A stretch of DNA of 64,000 nt from Thalassospira povalilytica (GCF_002844235.1 NZ_PGTS01000002.1:496001-560000); one strand, 5' to 3'; shown: positions 38,842 through 47,453, counted from the first letter of the stretch. A program made the numbers and translations. Notes: a model not told the origin generated them from the letters alone.

Positions 38842-39532
38842 CGACAGGGTTCTAGTAATCGCAGCCCATCCTGATGACGAGGTACTTGGTTGCGGGGGTA
38901 CCATAGCCCGATACCGGGCCGAAGGATGCGATGTGAGAGTCGTTTTCATGGCTGAAGGGATTACTGCTCGCTTTTCTCCGAGCGAATTTGACACTGATGC
39001 AGTCAAAGAAAAGTCGGCCAAACGCAATGCGGATGCTTTGGAGGCGATGACGGTTTTAGGAGTGAATACAGATCAAGTTTTTTTGTCAGAGCGCCATTGT
39101 TGTCGACTTGATCAAGTTCCATTGATTGAACTGACAAAGCAAATTGAAGACCACATTCGAGAGTTTTCTCCAACACACATGTTCACTCACGCCCCCGATG
39201 ACCCAAACATTGATCATGTAACGGTTCATAAAGCTGTGTTGCCTGCTATTCGTCCAATCAAAGGTCAGCATCTAAGAGGTGTTTTCGCGTTCGAGGTCTT
39301 ATCAAGCACCGAATGGAACCCCTTGAAACCCTACGCTCCAACTGTATTCCAGGATATTACGGATAGCATCACGCAAAAGATCGCTGCGATGCAAAAGTAC
39401 GAAAGTGAAATCCATCCTCCTCCACATCCTAGATCTCCGGAGGTTTTGCAGGCACTGGCTAGGTTTAGAGGTGCGCAAGCTGGACTGGACTATGCTGAAG
39501 GTTTTGTATTGATTCGCGGAATAAATTTGTGA
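38831..39532 (+). CDS. PIG-L (LmbE-like) family N-deacetylase
   Basis: This 233-residue zinc hydrolase belongs to the PIG-L family, which removes N-acetyl groups from GlcNAc-type sugars. The motif AAHPDDEVLGCGG (H13, D15, D16) and the later HAPDDPNIDHVTVHKAV (D..H) supply the metal ligands. AAGGAGG at 38817-38823, seven bases upstream, fixes the ATG at 38831 although the frame is open further left. It overlaps the reductase gene upstream and the PseG-like gene downstream, so one transcript is nearly certain. In a nonulosonate context it could expose an amino group for another acyl substituent; that is inference. Confidence 0.88.
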   Translation: MNSNDRVLVIAAHPDDEVLGCGGTIARYRAEGCDVRVVFMAEGITARFSPSEFDTDAVKEKSAKRNADALEAMTVLGVNTDQVFLSERHCCRLDQVPLIELTKQIEDHIREFSPTHMFTHAPDDPNIDHVTVHKAVLPAIRPIKGQHLRGVFAFEVLSSTEWNPLKPYAPTVFQDITDSITQKIAAMQKYESEIHPPPHPRSPEVLQALARFRGAQAGLDYAEGFVLIRGINL

Positions 39533-40581
39533 AGGCGTGGCCATCGATTCTTATTCGATGTGATGCAGGACGAGACCACGGGCTCGGGCACCTGATGCGC
39601 TGCTTGACGCTTGCCGAATCCCTGAGGGCACAGGGAGCTATGAACATAAAATTCATGGTTCAGGCTTCATCCAGAATCTTACAGCGTATCTATGACTCCG
39701 GCTTTTCTGTGCTGGACGCTCGGTTCGTGACTGGTACCAAGGAAAGCTGTGCCGAGATTTTGGACTGGAACCACCAGAATTGCCAGAATGATCCGATACG
39801 TCCGTGGATTGTAATTGATGGAAAATACGCCAGCCCAAGCTCTGTTGAGCCGTTGTCACATATAGCAAATGTTATTTGCTTTGATGATTTTCCTTATCGA
39901 GATTTTCCAGTCCCCGTGATTGTCAACGCACAGCCGTGGACGACAGAGCTGGACTATCCTCAACATGCCGACAGGCAAATACTTTCAGGCGGGCGCTTTA
40001 ACTCCATTCATCCTCGGTATTTTGAAGCTGCAAAAATTGAAAACCGGCAAGCTATTCTCATCACAATGGGCGGAGAAGATCCTCAAAATGACACAGCATG
40101 GATAGCCAACTCTTTGGGCGACATGCTAACCGGCTATCCCGTTATTGTAGCCATTGGTCCATCCCATCCCGACCAACTTGAAGCAGTTAACGCGATAAAC
40201 CAGCATATTCCGCAAGCAGAGATTCTGTATGCCCCTTCATCTCTTACATTAGCAGCAGAGCGTTCGTTTTTGGCTATATCAGCTGGTGGAACCAGTTGCT
40301 ACGAGCTACAAGCGGCAGGTATCGCAGTTGCCGCATTGGCAGTTGAACACCACCAGCTAGAATTCATAAATGCGCTAGAGAGGTTGGGGGGAATTGTTTC
40401 AATAGGGGGTCCGCAAAAGTCTTCCGACGAACGCGATAGCGGGCCTGCTCGACGCATTGTGCAACGCTTTCTTTATCATTCCGCCTGGAGAGAAGAACGC
40501 ATCGAGCGTGGAAAAGCAATGTTTCCCGCTCCTGGCGGGCCATATCTGGCACAACGTTTAGCGGACATTTTGCTAAAATGA
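39529..40581 (+). CDS. pseG: PseG-like UDP-sugar hydrolase
   Basis: PseG removes UDP from UDP-2,4-diacetamido-2,4,6-trideoxy-L-altrose before condensation with PEP; SpsG is a relative. The 350-residue protein has the family start IRCDAGRDHGLGHLMRCLTLAESL (in sections, residues 8-31), a central IVIDGKYASPS, ICFDDFPYRD, ITMGGEDPQND and the C-terminal AISAGGTSCYELQAAGI, all in GT-B order. The GTG start overlaps the PIG-L stop, and its own stop overlaps the next gene (ATGA). No fused PseH acetyltransferase is present, unlike some PseG proteins. Confidence 0.85.
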   Translation: MKAWPSILIRCDAGRDHGLGHLMRCLTLAESLRAQGAMNIKFMVQASSRILQRIYDSGFSVLDARFVTGTKESCAEILDWNHQNCQNDPIRPWIVIDGKYASPSSVEPLSHIANVICFDDFPYRDFPVPVIVNAQPWTTELDYPQHADRQILSGGRFNSIHPRYFEAAKIENRQAILITMGGEDPQNDTAWIANSLGDMLTGYPVIVAIGPSHPDQLEAVNAINQHIPQAEILYAPSSLTLAAERSFLAISAGGTSCYELQAAGIAVAALAVEHHQLEFINALERLGGIVSIGGPQKSSDERDSGPARRIVQRFLYHSAWREERIERGKAMFPAPGGPYLAQRLADILLK

Positions 40582-41513
40582 CTATCGGCACGCATCGCCT
40601 TGTTTTAGGAACGGCGCAGTTGGGAATGCAGTATGGAATTGCGAACGCAACCGGCATTCCTGACAGGAATGCCGCTGTGGATATAGTTCTTGCCGCCTTA
40701 CGGGCGGGAGTAAACACGCTGGATACAGCTCATTGCTATGGCGATGCAGAATCCATCTTGAGGGATGCTTTGGCATTGGCTGTGCAGGAAGGTCTTCCTA
40801 TCCCACGAGTCATTACAAAACTGGATACACCACTTGCTGAAGAAGCTGAACAATTAAGTGATAAGGAAACAATACAGTTTGTAAAACAAGGCGTGATTTC
40901 ATCTTGTCGCGCTCTTGGTCTTGAGCAACTTCCTGTATTGTTGATACGTGAATCTTGGCCTCTGATGAGGCCAACGATGTTCTGGGAAACTTTGTTAACC
41001 TTACGCGAACAGGGTTTAATTCACACCTTGGGTTTGTCAGCACAATCCCCCGCTGAGGTACAATTAGCCCTAAAATTTCCCGATATTAGGCACCTACAAG
41101 TTCCAATTAATATTTTGGATCATCGTTGGCGAAATAGTGATGTGTTCGCCCAAATTAGTGTCCGCGGCGATCTGACAGTACATGCTCGATCTGTCTTTTT
41201 GCAGGGGCTCTTGTTGGCCGGAAACAATTCACTGTGGCCGGATGTATCGCAAGGGTGCGGACCTGATGTTATCCATGCTATGCTCAAAGCTAAACAGATG
41301 CTGAACCGCAGCTCTTTGGCTGATCTATGCACAGCCTATGTATTGAGCTATCCGCAAATATCTGGTGTCGTTCTTGGCTTGGAAACCGCCGAACAACTCG
41401 AAGAAAATCTGCGTCTCGTCACGACGCCAGCTCTCAGTAATGCTGAAAGAAAATTTGTAGATGACATAATTCCCTATGTTCCTTCTGCATTATTAAACCC
41501 CAGCTCCTGGTAA
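40578..41513 (+). CDS. Aldo/keto reductase family protein
   Basis: The 311-residue protein is an AKR barrel: LVLGTAQLGMQYGIAN at the N-terminus, NTLDTAHCYGDAE (catalytic Asp and Tyr), KLDTP with the catalytic Lys position, and LGLSAQSPAEVQLAL. Such AKRs are repeatedly found beside NeuB/SpsE-type genes, but no defined reaction is known to me for this branch. Its start overlaps the PseG-like stop. It is followed by a 129-base gap containing two hairpins before the synthase gene. Confidence 0.87.
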   Translation: MTIGTHRLVLGTAQLGMQYGIANATGIPDRNAAVDIVLAALRAGVNTLDTAHCYGDAESILRDALALAVQEGLPIPRVITKLDTPLAEEAEQLSDKETIQFVKQGVISSCRALGLEQLPVLLIRESWPLMRPTMFWETLLTLREQGLIHTLGLSAQSPAEVQLALKFPDIRHLQVPINILDHRWRNSDVFAQISVRGDLTVHARSVFLQGLLLAGNNSLWPDVSQGCGPDVIHAMLKAKQMLNRSSLADLCTAYVLSYPQISGVVLGLETAEQLEENLRLVTTPALSNAERKFVDDIIPYVPSALLNPSSW

Positions 41514-41542
41514 TTAATTCCTCTAATCAAGTGGTGGTCAGC

Positions 41543-41604
41543 TTTGAGGCACAGTGTTATGTTCCGCCTCAAATTTGACGGCGTTCCGGCGAGATATGCC
41601 GGAA
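41543..41604 (+). promoter_or_regulatory. Tandem hairpins in the leader of the nonulosonate synthase gene
   Basis: TTTGAGGC (41543-41550) pairs with GCCTCAAA (41566-41573), and TTCCGGC (41584-41590) pairs with GCCGGAA (41598-41604) across seven bases. Neither is followed by a proper T-run. The ribosome site of the synthase gene comes about 25 bases after the second stem. Attenuation or mRNA processing are possible. Confidence 0.4.
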
Positions 41605-41642
41605 TGAGCTAACACATTAATTTGACAGAAAGGGCAGGGCGC

Positions 41643-42707
41643 ATGGCCGCGCAGATGAAAATCGGTGAACGGTTAATTGGCGACAATTCTCCAGTGTTCG
41701 TGATGGCTGAAGCCGGCGCGAACCACAATGGCGAACTGGAAATGGCCAAGAAGTTGATAGATGTTGCCAAAAATGCCGGCGCTGATTGTGTGAAGTTCCA
41801 AACATTTACGGCCGCCGAATTTTGCGCTGACGCGACGAAGACCTTCACCTATTTCAGTCAAGGAAAGCAGGTCACAGAAAGTGAGTACGAAATGTTCCGT
41901 CGCCTGGAGTTCACTCGGAACGAATGGGCAGAAATTATTTCATATTGTGACCAACAGAAAATTATGTTCCTGACGACAGTTCAGGATCCAGTAAATCTCG
42001 AAATGATGCAGGAATTGGGACTGCAAGCCATTAAAGTCGGTTCAGATGACTTCGATCATCTACCAAACCTGAGGTTTTTTGCCAGCAGCGGCTTACCTTT
42101 GATTATCTCCAAGGGGATGGCAGACTGCGATGAAGTCGATAAAGTCGTAAACGACCTGAAAGCGCGGTGCGAGAACTTTGGCGTTCTGCATTGTGTATCC
42201 CTTTACCCGTCAGATCCGGAACACCTTAATCTTGCGCAAATTCCTGTACTGAAAACCCGTCATCCTGACGTTGTGTGGGGTTTTTCTGATCATAGTCGCT
42301 CCACGATTGCGCCAGCACTCGCGGTAACATTGGGAGCTCGCATTATCGAAAAACACTTCACACTTGATCACGATCTCCCAGGGCCCGACCATTGGTTTTC
42401 TATGAACCCGCAAGAATTGACCGAAATGGTTTCTCACATTCGTTTTGCAGAAGCGGCACTTGGAAGCAATGCGATCAAACCACACACTGACGAAGAAAAA
42501 AGCCGAAAAATCATGCGGCGGCGGATTATTGCAAGCAACGCCCTTCAGGCAGGTACAGTGTTGAGCGATCTTTCAGTATCGTTCAAGCGTGCCGATTATG
42601 GCGCCTATGTTGGAGAATGGGATAACATATGTGGCCGAACGTTGCTGACCGATAAGGCTGCCGGAGAGGGCATTTCCATTGATGATCTGGAGCCATTGGG
42701 TGCGTAA
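41643..42707 (+). CDS. NeuB-family nonulosonic acid synthase
   Basis: NeuB-family enzymes condense PEP with a six-carbon amino sugar to give a nine-carbon acid such as neuraminic, legionaminic or pseudaminic acid. The 354-residue product has the barrel start FVMAEAGANHNGELEMAKKLID, DCVKFQTFTA, HCVSLYPSDPEHLNL, WGFSDHSR, IEKHFTLDHDLPGPDHWFSM and a C-terminal SAF (antifreeze-like) domain, RRRIIASNALQAGTVLSDLS. The AGGGCAGGG before ATG 41643 supports this start over the TTG at 41622. With PseF- and PseG-like genes nearby a pseudaminate-type product is likely, but NeuB subfamilies cannot be separated safely by eye. Confidence 0.9.
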   Translation: MAAQMKIGERLIGDNSPVFVMAEAGANHNGELEMAKKLIDVAKNAGADCVKFQTFTAAEFCADATKTFTYFSQGKQVTESEYEMFRRLEFTRNEWAEIISYCDQQKIMFLTTVQDPVNLEMMQELGLQAIKVGSDDFDHLPNLRFFASSGLPLIISKGMADCDEVDKVVNDLKARCENFGVLHCVSLYPSDPEHLNLAQIPVLKTRHPDVVWGFSDHSRSTIAPALAVTLGARIIEKHFTLDHDLPGPDHWFSMNPQELTEMVSHIRFAEAALGSNAIKPHTDEEKSRKIMRRRIIASNALQAGTVLSDLSVSFKRADYGAYVGEWDNICGRTLLTDKAAGEGISIDDLEPLGA

Positions 42708-43390
42708 TGATCGTCTCCATTCACCAGCCTGCCTATCTGCCGTGGCTCGGATATTTCGACAAGATTCAGAAGTCAGATTTGTTTTTGTATCTTGATACCG
42801 TGCAATTTCAGAAAGGTAGCTTTCAAAACCGCAACAAATTGCGCACCAAAGGCGGATGGGTTTGGCAAACCGTCCCAGTTCAGACTAAGGGAATTCTGTA
42901 CGAACATTCAATTTCGGAAATAGAAATTGATAACCGTCAACCTTGGCAAGCCAAGCACTGGGCAACGATCAAGCAGAATTACAGCAAGGCACCGTTTTCT
43001 TCCGAATGGCTCACACTGTTAGAACCATTTTATCATACTTCATATGACTGCTTCAGTGACCTGTGCTGGGACATGCTGCTCATGTTTAATAAGGCATTGG
43101 GGATATCCACGCCAATGCAGAAGACATCCGAGATGACTCCTGTTGATGGGGCCAAAAGCGACCTTATTCTAAACTTGTGTCGCCAGAGCAACGCAAGAAC
43201 ATATTTATCGGGAAGTCAGGGCCGCGGATATCTTGATGAAGATACCTTTGCAAAGTTCGATATTGCAGTTGTTTACCAAGATTTTAGCCACCCTATCTAT
43301 ACGCAATGCCATGGTGGTTTTGAACCCAATATGGGGATCATCGACCTTCTGATGAATGCTCCAGATCCCTCCGGTTTACTAAAGGTATAG
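42707..43390 (+). CDS. WbqC family protein
   Basis: The 227-residue protein matches WbqC: it begins IVSIHQPAYLPWLGYFDKI, then FLYLDTVQFQKGSFQNRNKL, with YLSGSQGRGYLDE and a VVYQDFSHPIYTQ stretch near the end. WbqC genes occur in O-antigen loci but their reaction is not established; an acyltransferase-like role has been suggested. The ATG overlaps the synthase stop (TAATG), so the two are coupled. Confidence 0.9.
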   Translation: MIVSIHQPAYLPWLGYFDKIQKSDLFLYLDTVQFQKGSFQNRNKLRTKGGWVWQTVPVQTKGILYEHSISEIEIDNRQPWQAKHWATIKQNYSKAPFSSEWLTLLEPFYHTSYDCFSDLCWDMLLMFNKALGISTPMQKTSEMTPVDGAKSDLILNLCRQSNARTYLSGSQGRGYLDEDTFAKFDIAVVYQDFSHPIYTQCHGGFEPNMGIIDLLMNAPDPSGLLKV

Positions 43391-43394
43391 TTCG

Positions 43395-44060
43395 ATGTCA
43401 TTTTCATCTGAGTGGGAAGATATTTACGCAGCAGGGGCCCATCACAGTGTATGGCCCTGGAGTGAATTAATCTCATTAATTATGAGACATGCAGCGCCCT
43501 ACAAAAGCCAAACACCTTGTCGTGTTCTGGAAATTGGTTGTGGAGTGGGCGCCAACATCCCCCTTGTGCACTGGTTTGGTGGTGAGTTCTGGGGCATTGA
43601 TAACAGCTCTTCAGCACTAGAAAGCATCAAGAGCCGCTTCGGAAAGAAGGTGAAACTTGCGCAAGCAGATTTTTGTGCAGAAATTCCGTTTGCTGGACCT
43701 TTCGACCTTGTTATCGATCGCGCATCGTTAACACATAACCCGACACTTGGTATTCAGCATAGCCTTGAAATGATCGAGGAGCGCCTTGCTCCCGGTGGAA
43801 TATTCGTTGGAGTTCACTGGTTCTCGAAGGACTCAGATGATTTTACAAGGGGCATTCCATCAGAATATCCCGACGTACGGAAGGGCTATAAAGATGGCCC
43901 GTTTGCAGAAGTCGGCCTCGTTCATTTCTTTGATCGGGATAAAATTGAAAGTCTTTTTTCTAACTTTACTATCGAAGTTCTGGATCACGTGGTCAGTGAA
44001 TCATATACCCCAAAACCAGAGCGACTTGCCTGGTGGAACATTGTTGCAAAGAAGAAGTAA
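43395..44060 (+). CDS. Class I SAM-dependent methyltransferase
   Basis: The 221-residue protein has a Rossmann methyltransferase core: VLEIGCGVGANIPLVHWF (motif I, about residues 38-55), FWGIDNSSSALESIKSRFG, and FDLVIDRASLTHNPT. It starts four bases after the WbqC stop. Its place at the end of the synthase run suggests methylation of the nonulosonate or its glycan, or of an acyl substituent; no sequence feature fixes the acceptor. Confidence 0.87.
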   Translation: MSFSSEWEDIYAAGAHHSVWPWSELISLIMRHAAPYKSQTPCRVLEIGCGVGANIPLVHWFGGEFWGIDNSSSALESIKSRFGKKVKLAQADFCAEIPFAGPFDLVIDRASLTHNPTLGIQHSLEMIEERLAPGGIFVGVHWFSKDSDDFTRGIPSEYPDVRKGYKDGPFAEVGLVHFFDRDKIESLFSNFTIEVLDHVVSESYTPKPERLAWWNIVAKKK

Positions 44061-44144
44061 GCAGTCGTTTTTTTAAAATATCAAAGCCGGCTTAATAATA
44101 TATTGAAATTTAAAATTGTATGCCGCATTCCGTAATGGTGCCCG

Positions 44145-46157
44145 ATGAAGCGCGCTCTCAATACTGATAAAATTGATCAATTTAAAAAACTGTTTCTATG
44201 CGCAAACACGCCTATCATAATAACCTACGCATTGTTCATTACTTATAGAATACATGCATTTACCTATTACATGATGATAGGTGATTTCATCACATATGCA
44301 TGTTTTGTCTTTATCTCATCTCAGGTTTTATGTGTAATTATATCTGCACTATCGCTCCTTGGCGTGTGTTTAGCCGAGAAATTTGGTCACACAGATCGTG
44401 CATTCGAAATAGCCCTGACGATAATTTTATATAGTGGATATTCTGTCAGTCTTTTTGCTTTTGCATTCTCGATGGAACGCGTTTTCATTGATCAATCAGT
44501 GCTTGATGGTATTGGTATAACTCCGGTCGTGCGTGCCGCCGGCGAAATGCTAATTGGTGTAACAATATTTGTACTAATGCTAATTCGTGGCGCTACTTCA
44601 TACCGAGCGCAAGCTGTTAACAAAACAACAACAACCGATCTGGATGCGGACGTAGCTGAAAAGCGTTTGAATCGCCGTATTTTTCTTGCCTCATCAGCTT
44701 CAGCACTTGCTACAGCAACAGTAGGTTCTCGTCTTGTTGCTGGAAATCAATTTGAGATGCCGATTCAAGGCAGGCGCGACGGACTCAAAAATATTCTGCT
44801 CATCACGTTTGATGCATTATCTGCAACTGACATGTCGTGCTACGGGTACGGCTTGAACACGACACCCAACATTGATTTGTTTGCTAACTCTGCGGATGTA
44901 TATCGAAACTTCTACGCGTGCTCGACATACACGACCCCGGCAATTGCGACCATACTGACTGGACGATACCCTTCGAGCTCGGGAATTTATCATTTGGCCG
45001 GAATGCTCCATGATCAAAACATTTACCGCACATTGCCCGCTCTATTAAAAAGCGCAGGTTACGAAACGACCGCCGTATTCGGTAACCCGTATGCAATGCC
45101 GTTAATGGGCTCTACTCACGGAGCATTCGATCATCTATGTGCTGCACCTAGGGCAGGGTGGACTGGTATTGCGCCTTCCGAACTCCAAGAGCTTCCTGGG
45201 ATGATGGACATGATTGATCTGGGCACACGAGTAGGAACAGTTTCAGGGCTTGTCGTACCTGCTTTCCGGCAAATGTTCTCGGAGACACCACCACACGAAA
45301 CCTTTGAGGCTGCCAAAACCCTTGTCTCTAAGGCAGACGGCCCGTTCTTTTTGTGGATCCATGTAATGGCACCACATGCGCCATACTTGCCTTCCGAGGA
45401 GTTCAGGTATCGCTTTCTTCCGCAAGGGGTACTTGAAACTCGGCAAGATATGCTTCATCCTCGCATTGTAAACAAAACCAAAAGCAAGTCTCAAATCCAA
45501 GCAGATATTGAAAACGTGCGATTGCGTTACAACGAATGGATTTCTGAAGCTGATGACGCTTTCGGGAAGTTCATGAGCTTCATGGATAAATCCGGACGCA
45601 TGGGCGAGACCATGACGATGGTCTCCGCAGATCACGGTGAGTTCTTTGCGCCGAATACATATGGTCATTCGGGTGGCACCTTCCACAAGTCCCTGATAAA
45701 TGTTCCAATGATTATAAAAGAGGCCGGACAACATACCGGTCGCCAGCTTGCAACTGTTGCTGATCAAACTGCTATTGCACCAACTATCCTTAAAGCCGCA
45801 GGCATAGAGCAGCCTATCTGGATGCAAGGGTCTCCACTCCGCAGCGCACAGACAATTATCGGAGAACCTTTTGAATCTGCGAATCTTGCAGTGACCCAAT
45901 ACTTTGTTAGGAACAGCAAATTCGAGCCCATCACGAAGGGGACAATTGGAGCTGTCAGTTCGGACTATCAGTATGTGAGAAACATTTCTACCGGAGAAGA
46001 GAAGCTCTTTTCTCTGCGCGAAGTTTCGTCCGGAAATGAGCTGGAAGGTGCTCGCACAGATGTAAAGAACGATATCCCTTACGAGCTGCATCATCTAAGA
46101 CATGCGCTTACTGCAAAATTTCCGGAAGTAATGTTAACCGGAGCCAAGAATGGGTGA
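44145..46157 (+). CDS. Membrane-anchored sulfatase-like (alkaline phosphatase superfamily) protein with Thr at the nucleophile site
   Basis: This 670-residue protein has four N-terminal helices (about 18-147), a basic cytoplasmic loop with RRIFL (R177-R178) and a fifth hydrophobic stretch, then a periplasmic sulfatase-fold domain from about residue 210 (ILLITFDALSATDMSCYGYG; VSADHGEFFAPNTYGHSGG). The sulfatase signature C/S-x-P-x-R is replaced by T263-T-P-A-I with no Cys/Ser or Arg, so a formylglycine sulfatase is unlikely; phosphoethanolamine and lipoteichoic-acid-type transferases use Thr there. It may therefore be a phospho-group transferase or hydrolase acting on the glycan. It overlaps the sulfotransferase gene by eight bases. 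Confidence 0.8.
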   Translation: MKRALNTDKIDQFKKLFLCANTPIIITYALFITYRIHAFTYYMMIGDFITYACFVFISSQVLCVIISALSLLGVCLAEKFGHTDRAFEIALTIILYSGYSVSLFAFAFSMERVFIDQSVLDGIGITPVVRAAGEMLIGVTIFVLMLIRGATSYRAQAVNKTTTTDLDADVAEKRLNRRIFLASSASALATATVGSRLVAGNQFEMPIQGRRDGLKNILLITFDALSATDMSCYGYGLNTTPNIDLFANSADVYRNFYACSTYTTPAIATILTGRYPSSSGIYHLAGMLHDQNIYRTLPALLKSAGYETTAVFGNPYAMPLMGSTHGAFDHLCAAPRAGWTGIAPSELQELPGMMDMIDLGTRVGTVSGLVVPAFRQMFSETPPHETFEAAKTLVSKADGPFFLWIHVMAPHAPYLPSEEFRYRFLPQGVLETRQDMLHPRIVNKTKSKSQIQADIENVRLRYNEWISEADDAFGKFMSFMDKSGRMGETMTMVSADHGEFFAPNTYGHSGGTFHKSLINVPMIIKEAGQHTGRQLATVADQTAIAPTILKAAGIEQPIWMQGSPLRSAQTIIGEPFESANLAVTQYFVRNSKFEPITKGTIGAVSSDYQYVRNISTGEEKLFSLREVSSGNELEGARTDVKNDIPYELHHLRHALTAKFPEVMLTGAKNG

Positions 46158-47205
46158 AGCTGACGCCTATCTAAATTTGAACAAGGCAGCCTGGGGTCAT
46201 ATTTCGGATTATGGCGAACTCGATCGGCGCATCCGTTTAATCAGAAAGCATATCTTGGGGACGTTGTTTTCTGCTGCCGGCCGGCTTCAATTCGCCCTTC
46301 TTAACAATGAAATAGACCAGTCTCAGTCTCAACCCCACATTTTCATAACTGGCCATTGGCGTTCGGGAACAACATACCTTCACAATCTGATGTGTCTTGA
46401 TCCGAACTACACGTTCCCAACAACATCAGATTGCATGAACCCTCATTCATTGCTTCTTGAGAATTCAAGAAAGACTGCTAGAGGAAAGACAGCAAGGAGA
46501 CCAATGGACAATCTCATGGTGTCCGCTCAGTCACCACAGGAGGACGAATTTGCGCTACTGAATTTAGGTGCTCGGTCCCCATATGAATGCCTTCTCTTTC
46601 CGCAAAAACTTCATGAGGCCTTGTCGATTGCGGATCCTGAGAGTATGGAGCTTCAGGACAGACAAAACTGGGAGAGAACATTTCGCACATTTGTTCACTT
46701 GATATCGTTTGTTGGAAATGATCGCCCTGTTATGTTTAAATCACCAACACATAGCTACCGCGTAAATTCAATTGCAACTGCGTTCCCAAATGCAAAGTTC
46801 ATCTCGATAAGAAGAAACCCCTTAGAGGTATTTGAATCCACTTTCCGAATGTGGAAATCACTTTTTGAACTTTACGCAATTGGTCCTTCAATCAATGATG
46901 ATGACCTAAGGGAAACAATACTGAAGAATGGAACTACTTTAGAAAGAAAAATGTCAGATGCACTGGGGAAATTGACCAAGGGTAGGGTGGCATTTCTGGA
47001 CTATGAAAACCTTGTCCACGCGCCCACATCAGAATTGCAAAAAATATATGAAACCCTGAATTTGGATAGCAGCCACTTGATCTCCACTCAAAGCATGCAG
47101 GCGATCAAAAAACACAAAGCTTATAAAGCACTAAACGAAATGCCTCCACCAGAATGGCGAACACGTGTCCTTTCCGAATGGAATAACTTCACTAGTTACA
47201 GATGA
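46150..47205 (+). CDS. Sulfotransferase family protein (Sulfotransfer_3-like)
   Basis: The 351-residue product carries the 5'-phosphosulfate loop FITGHWRSGTTYLHNLM near residue 58-74 and the 3'-phosphate motif FISIRRNPLEVFESTFRMW near residue 217-235, the two PAPS-binding signatures. It lacks a signal peptide and would act in the cytoplasm on a sugar or lipid-linked acceptor. Start ATG 46150 lies within the end of the preceding sulfatase-like gene. It is one of three sulfotransferase genes in the locus, each of a different subtype. Confidence 0.87.
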   Translation: MGEADAYLNLNKAAWGHISDYGELDRRIRLIRKHILGTLFSAAGRLQFALLNNEIDQSQSQPHIFITGHWRSGTTYLHNLMCLDPNYTFPTTSDCMNPHSLLLENSRKTARGKTARRPMDNLMVSAQSPQEDEFALLNLGARSPYECLLFPQKLHEALSIADPESMELQDRQNWERTFRTFVHLISFVGNDRPVMFKSPTHSYRVNSIATAFPNAKFISIRRNPLEVFESTFRMWKSLFELYAIGPSINDDDLRETILKNGTTLERKMSDALGKLTKGRVAFLDYENLVHAPTSELQKIYETLNLDSSHLISTQSMQAIKKHKAYKALNEMPPPEWRTRVLSEWNNFTSYR

Positions 47206-47246
47206 TTGTTAGAGCTATACAATCGGATTTTTATTTTTAAAAAAAA

Positions 47247-47453
47247 TTATTTTCCAGCTAACTTTTTTACAAGTTTCCGCACGCCGATTACAAGAAACTT
47301 CCAGGAAAATGCAACTATACCAATTATTGGAGTCAATATTTGAACAATAAGGCTTCCCGTATTTGGATCGATATAGGCCATCGCCGGAGTTGACACAGAG
47401 GACGCCAGGATCAACGCTAAAGATATTAATTTAATTTCCGGTAAGAACTTCAT
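47247..47453 (-). CDS. Small YIDP-motif secreted or membrane protein
   Basis: The 68-residue product starts with a signal-like helix (MKFLPEIKLISLALILASSV, probable cleavage after AMA) followed directly by YIDPNTGSLIVQILTPIIG, then a second hydrophobic helix and a basic tail (RKLVKKLAGK). Proteins with AYIDPGTGS next to a signal peptide recur in surface-polysaccharide loci, but I know of no defined function. In-frame ATGs at 47459 and 47543 are alternative starts. It is alone on the minus strand between plus-strand genes. Confidence 0.7.
   Translation of the reverse strand: MKFLPEIKLISLALILASSVSTPAMAYIDPNTGSLIVQILTPIIGIVAFSWKFLVIGVRKLVKKLAGK

Noticed and set aside
44145-46157. Ordinary formylglycine sulfatase
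   Set aside because: The C/S-x-P-x-R maturation motif is absent (T-T-P-A-I instead).
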